From NCBI RefSeq assembly GCF_001894825.1, contig NZ_BCWY01000034.1:27388-91387 (forward strand): 64,000 bases of DNA, read 5' to 3'. This document shows positions 25,404 to 34,643 of the stretch, piece after piece. The position numbers were made by a program, and so were the translations under genes. Position 1 is the first letter of the stretch; the number at the start of each line of letters is the position of its first letter. The notes under the pieces are model-generated. The model had not been told where the DNA came from. It saw only the letters and a program-made list of their open reading frames with translations, and ran no database searches. The DNA is from Rhodococcus jostii NBRC 16295. GTDB lineage: Bacteria; Actinomycetota; Actinomycetes; Mycobacteriales; Mycobacteriaceae.

Positions 25404-26693
25404 CTAGTGGAACTGACCCTCTTCGGTGGAGCCCTTCAGAGCAGCCGTCGAGGTGTTGGGGTCGACCGTGGTGGCGATGCGGTCGAAGTAACCGGCACCG
25501 ACCTCACGCTGGTGCTTGATGGCGGTGAAGCCACGCTCCTCGGCAGCCTTGAACTCGCGCTCCTGCAGGTCGACGAAGGCGGTCATGCCCTCGCGGGCGT
25601 AGCCGTGGGCCAGGTCGAACATTCCATAGTTGAGCGAGTGGAAGCCGGCAAGGGTGATGAACTGGAACTTGAAGCCCATCGCGCCGAGCTCCTTCTGGAA
25701 CTTCGCGATGGTCGCGTCGTCCAGGTGCGCCTTCCAGTTGAAGGACGGCGAGCAGTTGTAGGCGAGCAGCTGGTCCGGGAACTCGCTACGGACGGACTCG
25801 GCGAACTTCTTCGCGACCTCGAGGTCCGGCACGCCGGTCTCCATCCAGATGAGGTCGGAGTACGGCGCGTAGGCCTTCGCACGAGCGATGCAGGGCTCGA
25901 TGCCGTTCTTCACACCGTAGAAGCCCTCGGCGGTGCGAGTGCCGTCGAGGAACTCGCGGTCGCGCTCGTCGACATCGGAGGTGATCAGGGTGGCGGCCTC
26001 GGCGTCGGTGCGCGCGATGACGACCGTCGGAACATCGGCCACGTCGGCTGCGAGTCGCGCCGAGGTCAGGGTGCGGATGTGCTGCTGGGTGGGGATGAGC
26101 ACCTTGCCACCGAGGTGGCCGCACTTCTTCTCCGATGCGAGCTGGTCTTCCCAGTGCGAACCGGCGACGCCGGACGCGATCATGGCCTTCTGCAGCTCGT
26201 AGACGTTCAGAGCGCCACCGAAGCCGGCCTCGCCGTCGGCGACGATCGGGGCGAGCCAGTTCTCGACGGAGGTGTCGCCCTCGACCTTGGCGATCTCGTC
26301 GGCGCGCAGCAGCGCGTTGTTGATGCGGCGCACGACCTGCGGCACCGAGTTGGCCGGGTAGAGGCTCTGGTCCGGGTAGGTGTGACCCGAGAGATTCGCG
26401 TCGCCGGCGACCTGCCAGCCGGACAGGTAGATGGCCTTGAGGCCCGCGCGAACCTGCTGCACGGCCTGGTTACCCGTGAGGGCGCCCAGCGAATTGATGT
26501 AGTCCTCGTTGTTCACGAGGTCCCAGAGGATCTCGGAACCACGGCGGGCGAGGGTGGCTTCCTCGACGACGGTGCCCTGGAGCTTGGTGACCTGCTCCGC
26601 CGTGTAGTTGCGGGTTACTCCCTTCCAGCGCGGGTTGGTGTCCCAATCCTGCTGGATTTCAGCTGCGGTCTTCGGGGTGCCGGTGGTCGACAT
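25404..26693 (-). CDS. icl: Isocitrate lyase
   Basis: A 429-residue isocitrate lyase, the first enzyme of the glyoxylate shunt, splitting isocitrate into glyoxylate and succinate. The catalytic loop KKCGH is at residues 189-193 with C191, the same numbering as the mycobacterial enzyme. Other family motifs include [10 protein letters not shown] and [10 protein letters not shown]. Start ATG 26693 (MSTTG) has GGAG five bases upstream. The RamB regulator gene lies 2 kb away on the opposite strand and candidate RamB boxes lie upstream. Confidence 0.97.
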   Translation of the reverse strand: MSTTGTPKTAAEIQQDWDTNPRWKGVTRNYTAEQVTKLQGTVVEEATLARRGSEILWDLVNNEDYINSLGALTGNQAVQQVRAGLKAIYLSGWQVAGDANLSGHTYPDQSLYPANSVPQVVRRINNALLRADEIAKVEGDTSVENWLAPIVADGEAGFGGALNVYELQKAMIASGVAGSHWEDQLASEKKCGHLGGKVLIPTQQHIRTLTSARLAADVADVPTVVIARTDAEAATLITSDVDERDREFLDGTRTAEGFYGVKNGIEPCIARAKAYAPYSDLIWMETGVPDLEVAKKFAESVRSEFPDQLLAYNCSPSFNWKAHLDDATIAKFQKELGAMGFKFQFITLAGFHSLNYGMFDLAHGYAREGMTAFVDLQEREFKAAEERGFTAIKHQREVGAGYFDRIATTVDPNTSTAALKGSTEEGQFH

Positions 26694-26789
26694 CAAGACT
26701 CCACTCTCTTCGATCTGCTGGTCCGGTACGGATGTACTGCTTCACATCCTTGCCAGGCCCTTCGTATGTACTTACCGAGAATGACATAA

Positions 26790-26923
26790 GCAAAAAGTGC
26801 CGTCTACCTGTTGCTAATGCCAATCTTGGCTAGCTTTTCACAACGCATTGCAAAGACTGTTAAGAAAGATCAGCGCTTCGCCTGCCCGATCGGAGAGGAA
26901 AAATACTCGCCAGTAGCAAAACT
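26790..26923. promoter_or_regulatory. Candidate RamB boxes in the icl upstream region
   Basis: The 400-base interval 26694-27093 holds no convincing gene. It contains three TTTGC/GCAAA-type elements: GCAAAAAGTGC (26790-26800), GCATTGCAAAG (26845-26855) and GCAAAACT (26916-26923). RamB is known to bind TTTGCAAA-like sites at aceA/icl in Corynebacterium and Mycobacterium. Assignment here is by resemblance only. Confidence 0.4.
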
Positions 26924-27023
26924 CGCAGGTGGTGAACCAAATGCACGCAACTCGTCGTACACAGGTATCTCCTCCCCTTTCGCCCACCCTGCCCCGCCTC
27001 GGCACACCTCTCGACCTGCCCGT

Positions 27024-27039
27024 TGTGACTGCAATCACT
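27024..27039. promoter_or_regulatory. Crp/GlxR-type binding site
   Basis: TGTGA-CTGCAA-TCACT matches the Crp/GlxR consensus TGTGA-N6-TCACA at 9 of 10 positions. It lies 55 bases upstream of fmdB and in the icl-fmdB divergent region, so cAMP-dependent control of either side is plausible. Confidence 0.6.
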
Positions 27040-27093
27040 GATCGGGTCGGTTACCGTGACGTCGAATGGTCTCCTCCGGCGAAGGGCACCACG

Positions 27094-27384
27094 ATGCCGC
27101 TGTACGAATTCCGATGCGCCGCAGACTGCGGCCCGTTCGAGCGGTCGTTCCCGATGGCCGACGTGCCGCGATCGGTCCCCTGCCCCGGATGTGACGGCGA
27201 CGCCGCCCGGCTCGTCTCCTCCCCGCGCCTCGGTCACGGATCGTCCCCGGCGACGAACCTCCTCGACTCCACGATGAGATCGGCCCACGAACCGGCTGTC
27301 GTCGCCGGACCTCCGCCTCGGTCCTCGGCAGGGAGTTCACCCGTCACGACGAACCCGCTGCACCGTCGACTTCCTCGTCCCTGA
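27094..27384 (+). CDS. fmdB: FmdB family zinc-ribbon protein
   Basis: A 96-residue protein beginning MPLYEFRC with a zinc ribbon (CAADCGPFE, then CPGCDG) and a disordered, proline/serine-rich tail. FmdB proteins are putative regulators encoded next to formamidase, as here, where fmdA starts 22 bases after its stop. The N-terminal pattern decides the start at ATG 27094, with GAAGGG upstream. Confidence 0.85.
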   Translation: MPLYEFRCAADCGPFERSFPMADVPRSVPCPGCDGDAARLVSSPRLGHGSSPATNLLDSTMRSAHEPAVVAGPPPRSSAGSSPVTTNPLHRRLPRP

Positions 27385-27405
27385 TCGGCCACCGAAGGAG
27401 CGCAC

Positions 27406-28665
27406 ATGCCCGAACTGCTGTTTCCGCTCGATTCCGCGAAGAAGTTCACCGATCAGGCGATCGTCGGCCACAACCGCTGGCACCCCGACATCCCGGCCGC
27501 CGTCACGGTGAAGCCGGGCGACTCCTTCCGCGTGCACTGCCGCGAATGGTTCGACGGCGCTATCAACAACGACGACTCCGCCGACGACATCCTGAACGCA
27601 CCCCTCACCACCGTCCACACGCTGTCGGGGCCGTTCGCGGTCGAGGGCGCGAAGCCCGGCGACCTCCTGATCGTCGACATCCTCGACGTCGGGCCCATCC
27701 CCCAGGAGGATTCCGGCCCGCTGGCCGGCCAGGGCTGGGGCTACACCGGCATCTTCTCCCGCCACAACGGCGGCGGATTCCTCACCGAGCAGTTCCCCGA
27801 CGCCTACAAGGCCGTGTGGGACTTCTCCGGTCAGACCGCCACGTCGCGGCACATCCCCCACATCTCCTTCACCGGCATCGTCCACCCCGGACTGATGGGC
27901 ACCGCGCCGTCGGCCGCCCTCCTGTCGACATGGAACGCACGCGAGGGTGCGCTCATCGCCACCGATCCCGGACGTGTCCCGCCCCTCGCCCTGCCTCCCG
28001 AACCGAACGACGCCGTCCTCGGCTCCCTCACCGGCGACGACTTCGACCGCGTCGCCGGCGAGGCCGCCCGCACGGCGCCACCGCGGGAGAACGGCGGCAA
28101 TCAGGACATCAAGAACCTCACCAAGGGCAGCCGCATCTTCTACCCGGTGTTCGTCGACGGCGCGAACCTGTCTGTCGGCGACCTGCACTTCTCCCAGGGC
28201 GACGGCGAGATCACGTTCTGCGGCGCCATCGAGATGGGCGGTTTCATCGACCTGCGCGTCGACATCATCACGGGCGGCATGGACACCTACGGCGTGTCCG
28301 AGAACGCGATTTTCATGCCCGGCAACACGGACCCGCAGTACTCGGAGTGGCTCGCGTTCTCCGGAACGTCCGTCACCCTCGACGGGGAACAGAAGTACCT
28401 CGACTCGCACCTGTCGTATCAGCGCGCCTGCCTCCACGCGATCGAGTACCTCACCAAGTTCGGCTACAGCCCCGAGCAGGCCTACCTGCTGCTCGGCGCC
28501 GCACCGATCGAAGGCCGGCTGTCCGGGGTGGTGGACATCCCGAACTCCTGCTCGACCGTCTACCTGCCGACGGCGATGTTCGACTTCCCCGTCGCACCGT
28601 CCGCGTCGGGTCCATTCCAGATCGACCCGGGCATCGGCGCGCCGCGCTCGGCGAACAGGGCCTGA
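27406..28665 (+). CDS. fmdA: Formamidase/acetamidase
   Basis: A 419-residue FmdA_AmdA family amidase that hydrolyses formamide or other short amides to ammonia and the acid. Typical segments are HNRWHPDIPAAVTVKPGD near the start, DILDVGP, GRHNGGG-like SRHNGGGF and LLLGAAPIEGRLSGVVDIPN near the end. GAAGGAG precedes the ATG. It forms an operon with fmdB and lies near a UrtABCDE-type transporter, pointing to use of amides as nitrogen source. A hairpin follows its stop. Confidence 0.93.
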   Translation: MPELLFPLDSAKKFTDQAIVGHNRWHPDIPAAVTVKPGDSFRVHCREWFDGAINNDDSADDILNAPLTTVHTLSGPFAVEGAKPGDLLIVDILDVGPIPQEDSGPLAGQGWGYTGIFSRHNGGGFLTEQFPDAYKAVWDFSGQTATSRHIPHISFTGIVHPGLMGTAPSAALLSTWNAREGALIATDPGRVPPLALPPEPNDAVLGSLTGDDFDRVAGEAARTAPPRENGGNQDIKNLTKGSRIFYPVFVDGANLSVGDLHFSQGDGEITFCGAIEMGGFIDLRVDIITGGMDTYGVSENAIFMPGNTDPQYSEWLAFSGTSVTLDGEQKYLDSHLSYQRACLHAIEYLTKFGYSPEQAYLLLGAAPIEGRLSGVVDIPNSCSTVYLPTAMFDFPVAPSASGPFQIDPGIGAPRSANRA

Positions 28666-28669
28666 CCGC

Positions 28670-28720
28670 GGGCGAATGTACCTTTCAGCGCCTCCCGCGC
28701 GCCCAAAGGTACATTCGCCC
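28670..28720. repeat. Perfect 16-base inverted repeat after fmdA
   Basis: GGGCGAATGTACCTTT (28670-28685) and its exact complement (28705-28720) flank a 19-base GC-rich loop, five bases after the fmdA stop. It can act as a terminator and has the look of a dispersed intergenic repeat; only one copy is in this window. Confidence 0.7.
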
Positions 28721-28752
28721 CGCGTCACCGCGTCACCGCGTCACCGCGTCAC
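28721..28752. repeat. Tandem octamer repeat
   Basis: Four perfect copies of CGCGTCAC abut the inverted repeat in the fmdA-ramB interval. Copy number may vary between strains. Confidence 0.8.
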
Positions 28753-28820
28753 CGACCCGCGCGAGTAAATCTTGCGAAGGTTCCGTTCGCACATCTGACC
28801 TGCGCCGGTACCATTGCCGT

Positions 28821-30233
28821 ATGTCCAAGACCTTCGTCGGCACCCGGTTGCGTCAGCTCCGTACCGAGCGTGGTCTGAGCCAGGCGGCGCTGGCGAAGAC
28901 GCTGGAGATCTCCGCCAGCTACCTCAACCAGATCGAGCACGACGTCCGGCCGCTGACGGTGCCGGTGCTGCTGCGGATCAGCGAGGTGTTCGGCGTCGAC
29001 ACCACGTTCTTCTCCTCCCAGGACGACACGCGACTGATCGCGGAGATGCGCGAGGTGGCGCTGGACCAGGAGATGGGCATCGACGCGGACGCCCAGGAGA
29101 TCGCCGAGATGGTGGCGTCGCATCCGGGTCTGGCGAAGGCGATGGTCAACATGCACCGCCGCTTCCGCAATACCACCGCACAGCTCGCGCTCGCGACGGA
29201 GGACCGGTACAGCGACGGCAGCGGCAGCGGCTCGATCACGATGCCGCACGAGGAGGTCCGCGACTACTTCTATCAGCGCCAGAACTATCTGCACGAGCTG
29301 GACACGGCGGCGGAGGAGCTGACGGCACGGATGCGGTTCCACCGCGGCGACGTCGGCGGTGAGATCGCCCGCCGGTTGCAGACGGTGCACGACGTGCAGA
29401 TCGTCCGGCGCATCGACCTCGGCGAGAACGTCCTGCACCGGTACGACCCCGAATCCCGGCTGCTGGAGATCTCGCCGCACCTGTCGGGCGGCCAGCAGGT
29501 GTTCAAGTTCGCCACCGAGCTGGCGTTCCTCGAATACGGCGACCTGCTCGACAAGTTGGTGGCGGAGGGTGGCTTCACCAGCGACGAGTCGGTCGCGCTG
29601 GCCCGGCTCGGGCTGGCCAACTACTTCGCCGCGGCCACAGTCCTCCCCTACGGTCAGTTCCACGACGTCGCCGAGGACTTCCGGTACGACATCGAGCGGT
29701 TGTCCGCGTTCTACTCGGTGAGCTACGAGACGATCTGCCACCGCCTCTCGACGCTGCAGCGTCCGAAGCTGCGCGGCGTCCCGTTCATGTTCGTCCGGGT
29801 CGACCGGGCCGGCAACATGTCGAAGCGGCAGTCCGCGACCGGGTTCCACTTCTCCACCAGCGGCGGTACGTGCCCGCTGTGGAACGTGTACGAGACGTTC
29901 GCGTACCCCGGCAAGATCATGAACCAGATCGCGCAGATGCCGGACGGCCGCCGGTACCTGTGGATCGCCCGCACCGTCGAACGTCGTGCCCAGCGTTACG
30001 GTCAGCCCGCCAAGATCTTCGCGATCGGGCTCGGCTGCGAGATCCGGCATGCCCACCGCCTCGTCTACGGCGACGGTCTTGACCTCGACGATTCCAACCC
30101 GGGCACCCCCATCGGCGCCGGCTGCCGCGTGTGTGAACGCGTCAACTGCCCGCAGCGCGCGTTCCCGCCGCTCGGCAAGCAACTCGACATCAGCGAGCAC
30201 CAGAGTTCGGTGTCCCCGTACCTGATCCGCTGA
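28821..30233 (+). CDS. ramB: RamB regulator of acetate/glyoxylate metabolism
   Basis: A 470-residue regulator of the RamB/Rv0465c family. An N-terminal XRE helix-turn-helix (LRTERGLSQAALAKTLEISASYLNQIE) is followed by a ScfR-type ligand domain. The C-terminal cysteine-rich end reads GCRVCERVNCPQRAFPPLG. In relatives RamB controls aceA/icl, encoded nearby here. A TACCAT hexamer at 28809-28814 lies six bases before the ATG, suggesting a leaderless transcript. Confidence 0.93.
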   Translation: MSKTFVGTRLRQLRTERGLSQAALAKTLEISASYLNQIEHDVRPLTVPVLLRISEVFGVDTTFFSSQDDTRLIAEMREVALDQEMGIDADAQEIAEMVASHPGLAKAMVNMHRRFRNTTAQLALATEDRYSDGSGSGSITMPHEEVRDYFYQRQNYLHELDTAAEELTARMRFHRGDVGGEIARRLQTVHDVQIVRRIDLGENVLHRYDPESRLLEISPHLSGGQQVFKFATELAFLEYGDLLDKLVAEGGFTSDESVALARLGLANYFAAATVLPYGQFHDVAEDFRYDIERLSAFYSVSYETICHRLSTLQRPKLRGVPFMFVRVDRAGNMSKRQSATGFHFSTSGGTCPLWNVYETFAYPGKIMNQIAQMPDGRRYLWIARTVERRAQRYGQPAKIFAIGLGCEIRHAHRLVYGDGLDLDDSNPGTPIGAGCRVCERVNCPQRAFPPLGKQLDISEHQSSVSPYLIR

Positions 30234-30328
30234 TCCGCTGATCCGCCCGATGCCTCATCGGTCCAATCCGACTGAACCGGTGTGACATTGGCCGCACGGG
30301 TTGCGACGTTCGGCCGCGGAGTAGGCAG

Positions 30329-30376
30329 TGTGAGCGCTTGTTCACATAACCGTAATTCGCGTCACGAACACGTCAC
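30329..30376 (+). promoter_or_regulatory. Putative nitrogen-control region of the urt operon
   Basis: A dyad TGTGA-N8-TCACA occupies 30329-30346. Overlapping it, TTCAC-ATAACC-GTAAT (30341-30356) and GTCAC-GAACAC-GTCAC (30361-30376) resemble two adjacent GlnR boxes (about TNAC-N6-GNAA), 20 bases apart. The operon content supports nitrogen control, but the assignment is by resemblance. Confidence 0.45.
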
Positions 30377-30414
30377 CGACAGACATTCAGGCGCAACACC
30401 GGCCGCTTAATGTT

Positions 30415-30448
30415 CGCCCCACGAATACACCTCTGTATACGTGGGGCG
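30415..30448 (+). promoter_or_regulatory. Hairpin in the urtA leader
   Basis: CGCCCCACGAATACA and TGTATACGTGGGGCG pair over 14 of 15 bases around a CCTC loop, 56 bases before the urtA start. A second hairpin, GGAGG...CCTCC (30469-30487), sits just before the ribosome binding site. An attenuation role is possible. Confidence 0.45.
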
Positions 30449-30503
30449 GATACATGTCCCGGGTTGCGGAGGTCCCCCAGTCCTCCGACGGAAAGGCCCG
30501 TAC

Positions 30504-31757
30504 ATGCGCACCTTCTCCAAGCGCGCCCTCGCTGCACCGACCGCGCTCGCCGCCATCGGGCTCGTGCTGACCGGTTGTGGCAGCAAGGCGTCCGACACGG
30601 CCGGCGAGTCCACCGCGGCGTCCTGCGTGGACACCTCCGGGGACACGATCAAGGTCGGGTCGCTGAACTCGCTGTCCGGGACGATGGCCATCAGCGAGGT
30701 GACCGTCCGGGACTCGATCGCACTCGCGGTCGACGAGATCAACAACTCGGGCGGCGTGCTCGGCAAGAAGATCCAGGTCGTCGCCGAGGACGGGGCCTCC
30801 GAGCCCACCGTGTTCGCCGAGAAGGCGGAGAAGCTGATCAGCAGTGACTGCGTCGCAGCGGTGTTCGGCGGCTGGACGTCGTCGAGCCGCAAGGCGATGC
30901 TGCCCGTCTTCGAAGACAGCAACTCGCTGCTCTACTACCCCGTGCAGTACGAGGGGCTCGAGGATTCGAAGAACATCTTCTACACCGGCGCCACCACCAA
31001 CCAGCAGATCGTGCCCGCCCTCGACTACCTGAAGGAGAAGGGCGTCAAGTCGCTGTACCTGGTGGGCAGCGACTACGTGTTCCCGCAGACCGCGAACCGC
31101 ATCATCAAGGCGTACGCGGAGGCCAACGGCATCGAGATCAAGGGCGAGGACTACACACCGCTCGGCTCCACCGACTTCTCCACCATCGTCAACAAGGTGC
31201 GCTCCGCCGACGCGGACGCCGTCTTCAACACCCTGAACGGCGACTCCAACGTCGCGTTCTTCCGCGAGTACGCGAACGTCGGCCTGAAGCCCGCCGACAT
31301 GCCCGTGGTGTCCGTCTCGATCGCCGAGGAGGAGGTCGGCGGCATCGGCGTCCAGAACATCGAGGGCCAGCTGACGGCCTGGAACTACTACCAGACCATC
31401 GACACGCCGGAGAACAAGAAGTTCGTCGACGCCTACAAGGCCCGGTACGGCGCGAACAAGCCGACGTCCGACCCGATGGAGGCCGCGTACACGTCGGTGT
31501 ACCTGTGGAAGAACACCGTCGAGAAGGCGAACTCTTTCGCCACCAAGGACATCCAGGACAACGCGGACGGCGTCACGTTCGCCGCACCGGAGGGACTGGT
31601 CACCATCGACGGATCCAACCACCACATCACCAAGACCGCGCGCATCGGTGAGATCCGCAACGACGGCCTGATCTACACGGTGTGGGATTCGGGCACCCCG
31701 ATCCAGCCGGACCCGTACCTGAAGTCCTACCCGTGGGCCGAGTCGCTGGGTAGCTAG
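30504..31757 (+). CDS. urtA: Urea/amide ABC transporter substrate-binding lipoprotein
   Basis: A 417-residue periplasmic-binding-type lipoprotein. The signal peptide ends in the lipobox LTGC, with C25 as the lipidated residue. The mature part begins with VGSLNSLSGTMAISE and matches UrtA/FmdD-like receptors for urea or short amides. ATG 30504 has GAAAGG upstream. It heads a five-gene transporter operon plus a GntR gene. Because formamidase and urea carboxylase genes flank the operon, urea or short amides are the likely ligands. Confidence 0.9.
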   Translation: MRTFSKRALAAPTALAAIGLVLTGCGSKASDTAGESTAASCVDTSGDTIKVGSLNSLSGTMAISEVTVRDSIALAVDEINNSGGVLGKKIQVVAEDGASEPTVFAEKAEKLISSDCVAAVFGGWTSSSRKAMLPVFEDSNSLLYYPVQYEGLEDSKNIFYTGATTNQQIVPALDYLKEKGVKSLYLVGSDYVFPQTANRIIKAYAEANGIEIKGEDYTPLGSTDFSTIVNKVRSADADAVFNTLNGDSNVAFFREYANVGLKPADMPVVSVSIAEEEVGGIGVQNIEGQLTAWNYYQTIDTPENKKFVDAYKARYGANKPTSDPMEAAYTSVYLWKNTVEKANSFATKDIQDNADGVTFAAPEGLVTIDGSNHHITKTARIGEIRNDGLIYTVWDSGTPIQPDPYLKSYPWAESLGS

Positions 31758-31801
31758 AACACGGTCCGACGAGCACGAGGGAAGAGAGAGGACATACATC
31801 G

Positions 31802-32686
31802 ATGGATGTAGTGATCGGACAGCTGTTCACCGGATTGAGTATCGGATCGATCCTGTTGCTCGCGGCGCTGGGGCTGTCGTTGACGTTCGGCCAGATGGGC
31901 GTCATCAACATGGCCCACGGCGAATTCATCATGGCCGGCTCGTACACGGCATACGTGGTGCAGCAGGTGATCTCGAGTGCCACCGGTTCTCTGTTCATCT
32001 CTCTGCTCGTCGGCTTCGTGGTCGGCGGCGCGATGGGCGTCCTGCTCGAGGTCACCCTCGTCAAGCGGATGTATCACCGGCCGCTGGACACGCTGCTGGT
32101 GACGTTCGGTGTGGGCCTGATCCTGCAGCAGTTGGCGCGGGACGTCTTCGGGGCGCCGGCGGTCAACGTCGCCGCCCCGGGGTGGCTGGCGGGTGGTGTG
32201 GAGATCCTGGGCGCCGTGGTCCCGAAGACGCGCCTGTTCATCCTGGTGCTCGCGGTGGTGGCCGTCGTCGCGCTGTCGCTGGCGATGCAGAAGTCCCCGA
32301 TGGGACGACGCATCCGCGCCGTCGTGCAGAACCGTGACCTCGCGGAGACCAGCGGGATCTCCAGTCGCCGAACCGATGTGACGACGTTCTTCATCGGTTC
32401 CGGTCTGGCGGGTGTCGCCGGTGTGGCGCTCACCCTGATCGGCTCGACGAGCCCGACCATCGGGCAGAGCTACCTCATCGACGCCTTCCTGGTGGTCGTG
32501 GTCGGCGGCCTGGGTCAGATGAAGGGCGCGGTGATCGCCGCGTTCGCGCTCGGCATCCTCAACTCGTTCGTCGAGTACTCGACCACGGCATCGATCGCCA
32601 AGGTCATCGTGTTCGTGGTCATCGTGGTGTTCCTCCAGGTTCGGCCACAGGGCCTGTTCGCCGTCAAGACGAGGAGTCTCGTATGA
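31802..32686 (+). CDS. urtB: Urea/amide ABC transporter permease UrtB
   Basis: A 294-residue permease of the LivH/UrtB type with about eight hydrophobic helices. Typical segments are LLLAALGLSLTFGQMGVINMAHGEF near the N-terminus and VVVGGLGQMKGAV in the later cytoplasmic loop. GAGAGAGG lies upstream of ATG 31802. Its last four bases overlap the next gene. Confidence 0.9.
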   Translation: MDVVIGQLFTGLSIGSILLLAALGLSLTFGQMGVINMAHGEFIMAGSYTAYVVQQVISSATGSLFISLLVGFVVGGAMGVLLEVTLVKRMYHRPLDTLLVTFGVGLILQQLARDVFGAPAVNVAAPGWLAGGVEILGAVVPKTRLFILVLAVVAVVALSLAMQKSPMGRRIRAVVQNRDLAETSGISSRRTDVTTFFIGSGLAGVAGVALTLIGSTSPTIGQSYLIDAFLVVVVGGLGQMKGAVIAAFALGILNSFVEYSTTASIAKVIVFVVIVVFLQVRPQGLFAVKTRSLV

Positions 32687-33801
32687 GCATCCTGACGAGT
32701 GGCCGCTACCGCGCGTGGGCGGGTTTCGCGCTGGCCGCACTGCTTCTGTTCGTCGTCGCCCCCGCCGTGCTCAGCGACTTCCGGCTGAGCCTGCTCGGCA
32801 AGTTCCTGTGCTTCGCGATCGTCGCGGTCGGTATCGGCCTGGCCTGGGGCCGCGGTGGCATGCTCACCCTCGGCCAGGGTGTGTTCTTCGGCCTGGGCGC
32901 CTACATGATGGCGATGCACCTGAAGATTGCGGACGCCGAACTCCGCGGCGACACTGTCCCCGACTTCATGCAGATCGCGGGCATCCGGGAACTGCCGGGC
33001 TACTGGGTGCCGTTCACGTCGCCGATCGTCACGGTCCTGGGCATCCTGCTGATTCCGGCGCTGGTGGCGTTCGTCCTCGGCCTCGGTGTGTTCAAGCGCC
33101 GCGTCAAGGGCGCCTACTTCGCGATCCTCAGCCAGGCGCTCGCCGCCGCGTTCGCCATCCTGCTCGTGGGCCAGCAGAGCACCGGAGGAAGCAACGGCCT
33201 CAACCGCTTCCGCACGTTCTTCGGGTTCAACCTGAACGATCCGGCCAACAAGCAGATGCTGTTCTTCATCGCCGCCGGCGTGCTGCTGGCCGTCGTCGCC
33301 CTCACCCGGCAGTTGATGAACAGCCGGTACGGCGAACTGCTCGTCGCTGTCCGGGACCAGGAGGAGCGCGTGCGCTTCCTCGGGTACGACCCGGCGAACA
33401 TCAAACTCGTCGCCTACGTGACGGCCGCGTTCTTCGCGGGCGTCGCGGGGGCGCTGTTCGTGCCGATCGTCGGCATCATCTCCCCCGCCGACGTCGGGAT
33501 CGTCCCGTCGATCGCGTTCCTGATCGGAGTGGCCATCGGCGGACGCTCCACGCTCCTCGGTCCCGTCCTCGGCGCGATCGGTGTGGCGTGGGCGCAGAGC
33601 GCCTTCTCGGAGTCGTTCCCGTCCGGCTGGATCTACGCCCAGGGTCTCCTGTTCATCGTGGTCGTCGGATTCTTCCCGGCCGGTGTCGCGGGGCTGTTCG
33701 CGCTGCTGAAGTGGAAGAAGAAGGCCTCGTCCGAGCAGCCGGCAGCACCCGGGCCGGAGGACGAGACCGAGGCGACGGAACGAATGGAGATGGCGCGATG
33801 A
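32683..33801 (+). CDS. urtC: Urea/amide ABC transporter permease UrtC
   Basis: A 372-residue permease of the LivM/UrtC type with about ten hydrophobic helices, GRGGMLTLGQGVFFGLGAYMM near the start, and a charged cytoplasmic tail rich in Glu and Lys. The start ATG overlaps the UrtB stop (ATGA) and its own stop overlaps urtD the same way. Confidence 0.9.
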   Translation: MSILTSGRYRAWAGFALAALLLFVVAPAVLSDFRLSLLGKFLCFAIVAVGIGLAWGRGGMLTLGQGVFFGLGAYMMAMHLKIADAELRGDTVPDFMQIAGIRELPGYWVPFTSPIVTVLGILLIPALVAFVLGLGVFKRRVKGAYFAILSQALAAAFAILLVGQQSTGGSNGLNRFRTFFGFNLNDPANKQMLFFIAAGVLLAVVALTRQLMNSRYGELLVAVRDQEERVRFLGYDPANIKLVAYVTAAFFAGVAGALFVPIVGIISPADVGIVPSIAFLIGVAIGGRSTLLGPVLGAIGVAWAQSAFSESFPSGWIYAQGLLFIVVVGFFPAGVAGLFALLKWKKKASSEQPAAPGPEDETEATERMEMAR

Positions 33802-34643
33802 CGCTTCCCACCACATCCAAGGAGCCGGTGCTCGGTGGCAACGCCGGAATGTCCAGCGAGTACCTCGAGGTGCGGGACCTGCAGGTCAGCTTCGACGGGT
33901 TCAAGGCGGTCGACGGCGTCGACCTCACCCTGATGCAGGGTGATCTGCGGTTCCTCATCGGTCCGAACGGCGCAGGCAAGACCACCCTCGTCGACGCCAT
34001 CACCGGTCTCGTTCCGGCGACGGGTTCGGTCACCAAGTCCGGTGTCGAGTTGATCGGCAAGAAGGTTCACCGCATCGCCCGGCTCGGCGTGGGCCGCACG
34101 TTCCAGACCGCGAGCGTGTTCGAGGAGTTGACGGTGCTCCAGAACCTGGATATCGCCGCGGGTTCGGGCCGCTCGGCGCTCACGCTGCTGCGCCGCCGCA
34201 AGACGGTGCTCCCCGCCATCGAGGAGGCGCTCGACGTCACGGGCCTCGGCAAGCTCCGCGACACTCCGGCGGGCATCCTGGCGCACGGGCAGAAGCAGTG
34301 GCTCGAGATCGGAATGCTGCTGGTGCAGAACTGTTCCGTCCTGCTCCTCGACGAGCCGGTGGCCGGCATGAGCCACGAGGAACGCGACGAGACGGGAAAC
34401 CTGCTGCGCCGCATCGGCGGTGAGCGGACCGTCGTGGTGGTCGAGCACGACATGGACTTCATGCGCGCGTTCGCGACGTCGGTGACCGTGCTGCACGCCG
34501 GAAAGGTGCTGAGCGAGGGAACCGTGGAGCAGGTGCAGGCCGATCCACGTGTGCAGGAGGTGTACCTCGGGACCGCGGCGGCCGGTGCCGCCCCCGAGTT
34601 GCAGCCCGAGGTTTCGAAGGAGGACAGCGATGCTCGAGCTTGA
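33798..34643 (+). CDS. urtD: Urea/amide ABC transporter ATPase UrtD
   Basis: A 281-residue ATPase with a Walker A GPNGAGKTT, a Walker B LLLDEPVAGM and a non-standard signature LAHGQKQWLEIGM in place of LSGGQ, which is characteristic of UrtD. It starts at ATG 33798 with a four-base overlap with urtC, and its 3' end overlaps urtE by 14 bases. Confidence 0.92.
   Translation: MTLPTTSKEPVLGGNAGMSSEYLEVRDLQVSFDGFKAVDGVDLTLMQGDLRFLIGPNGAGKTTLVDAITGLVPATGSVTKSGVELIGKKVHRIARLGVGRTFQTASVFEELTVLQNLDIAAGSGRSALTLLRRRKTVLPAIEEALDVTGLGKLRDTPAGILAHGQKQWLEIGMLLVQNCSVLLLDEPVAGMSHEERDETGNLLRRIGGERTVVVVEHDMDFMRAFATSVTVLHAGKVLSEGTVEQVQADPRVQEVYLGTAAAGAAPELQPEVSKEDSDARA

Noticed and set aside
28721..28752. Tandem octamers as a CRISPR-like array
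   Set aside because: The units are contiguous with no spacers, so this is a microsatellite.
30329..30346. Crp/GlxR site before urtA
   Set aside because: The TGTGA and TCACA half-sites are eight bases apart, not six, so it is listed only as a dyad.
30449..30503. Guanidine (ykkC-type) riboswitch before urtA
   Set aside because: GGGTTGCG and ACGGAAAGGCCCG are loosely reminiscent, but the conserved core and spacing are absent.
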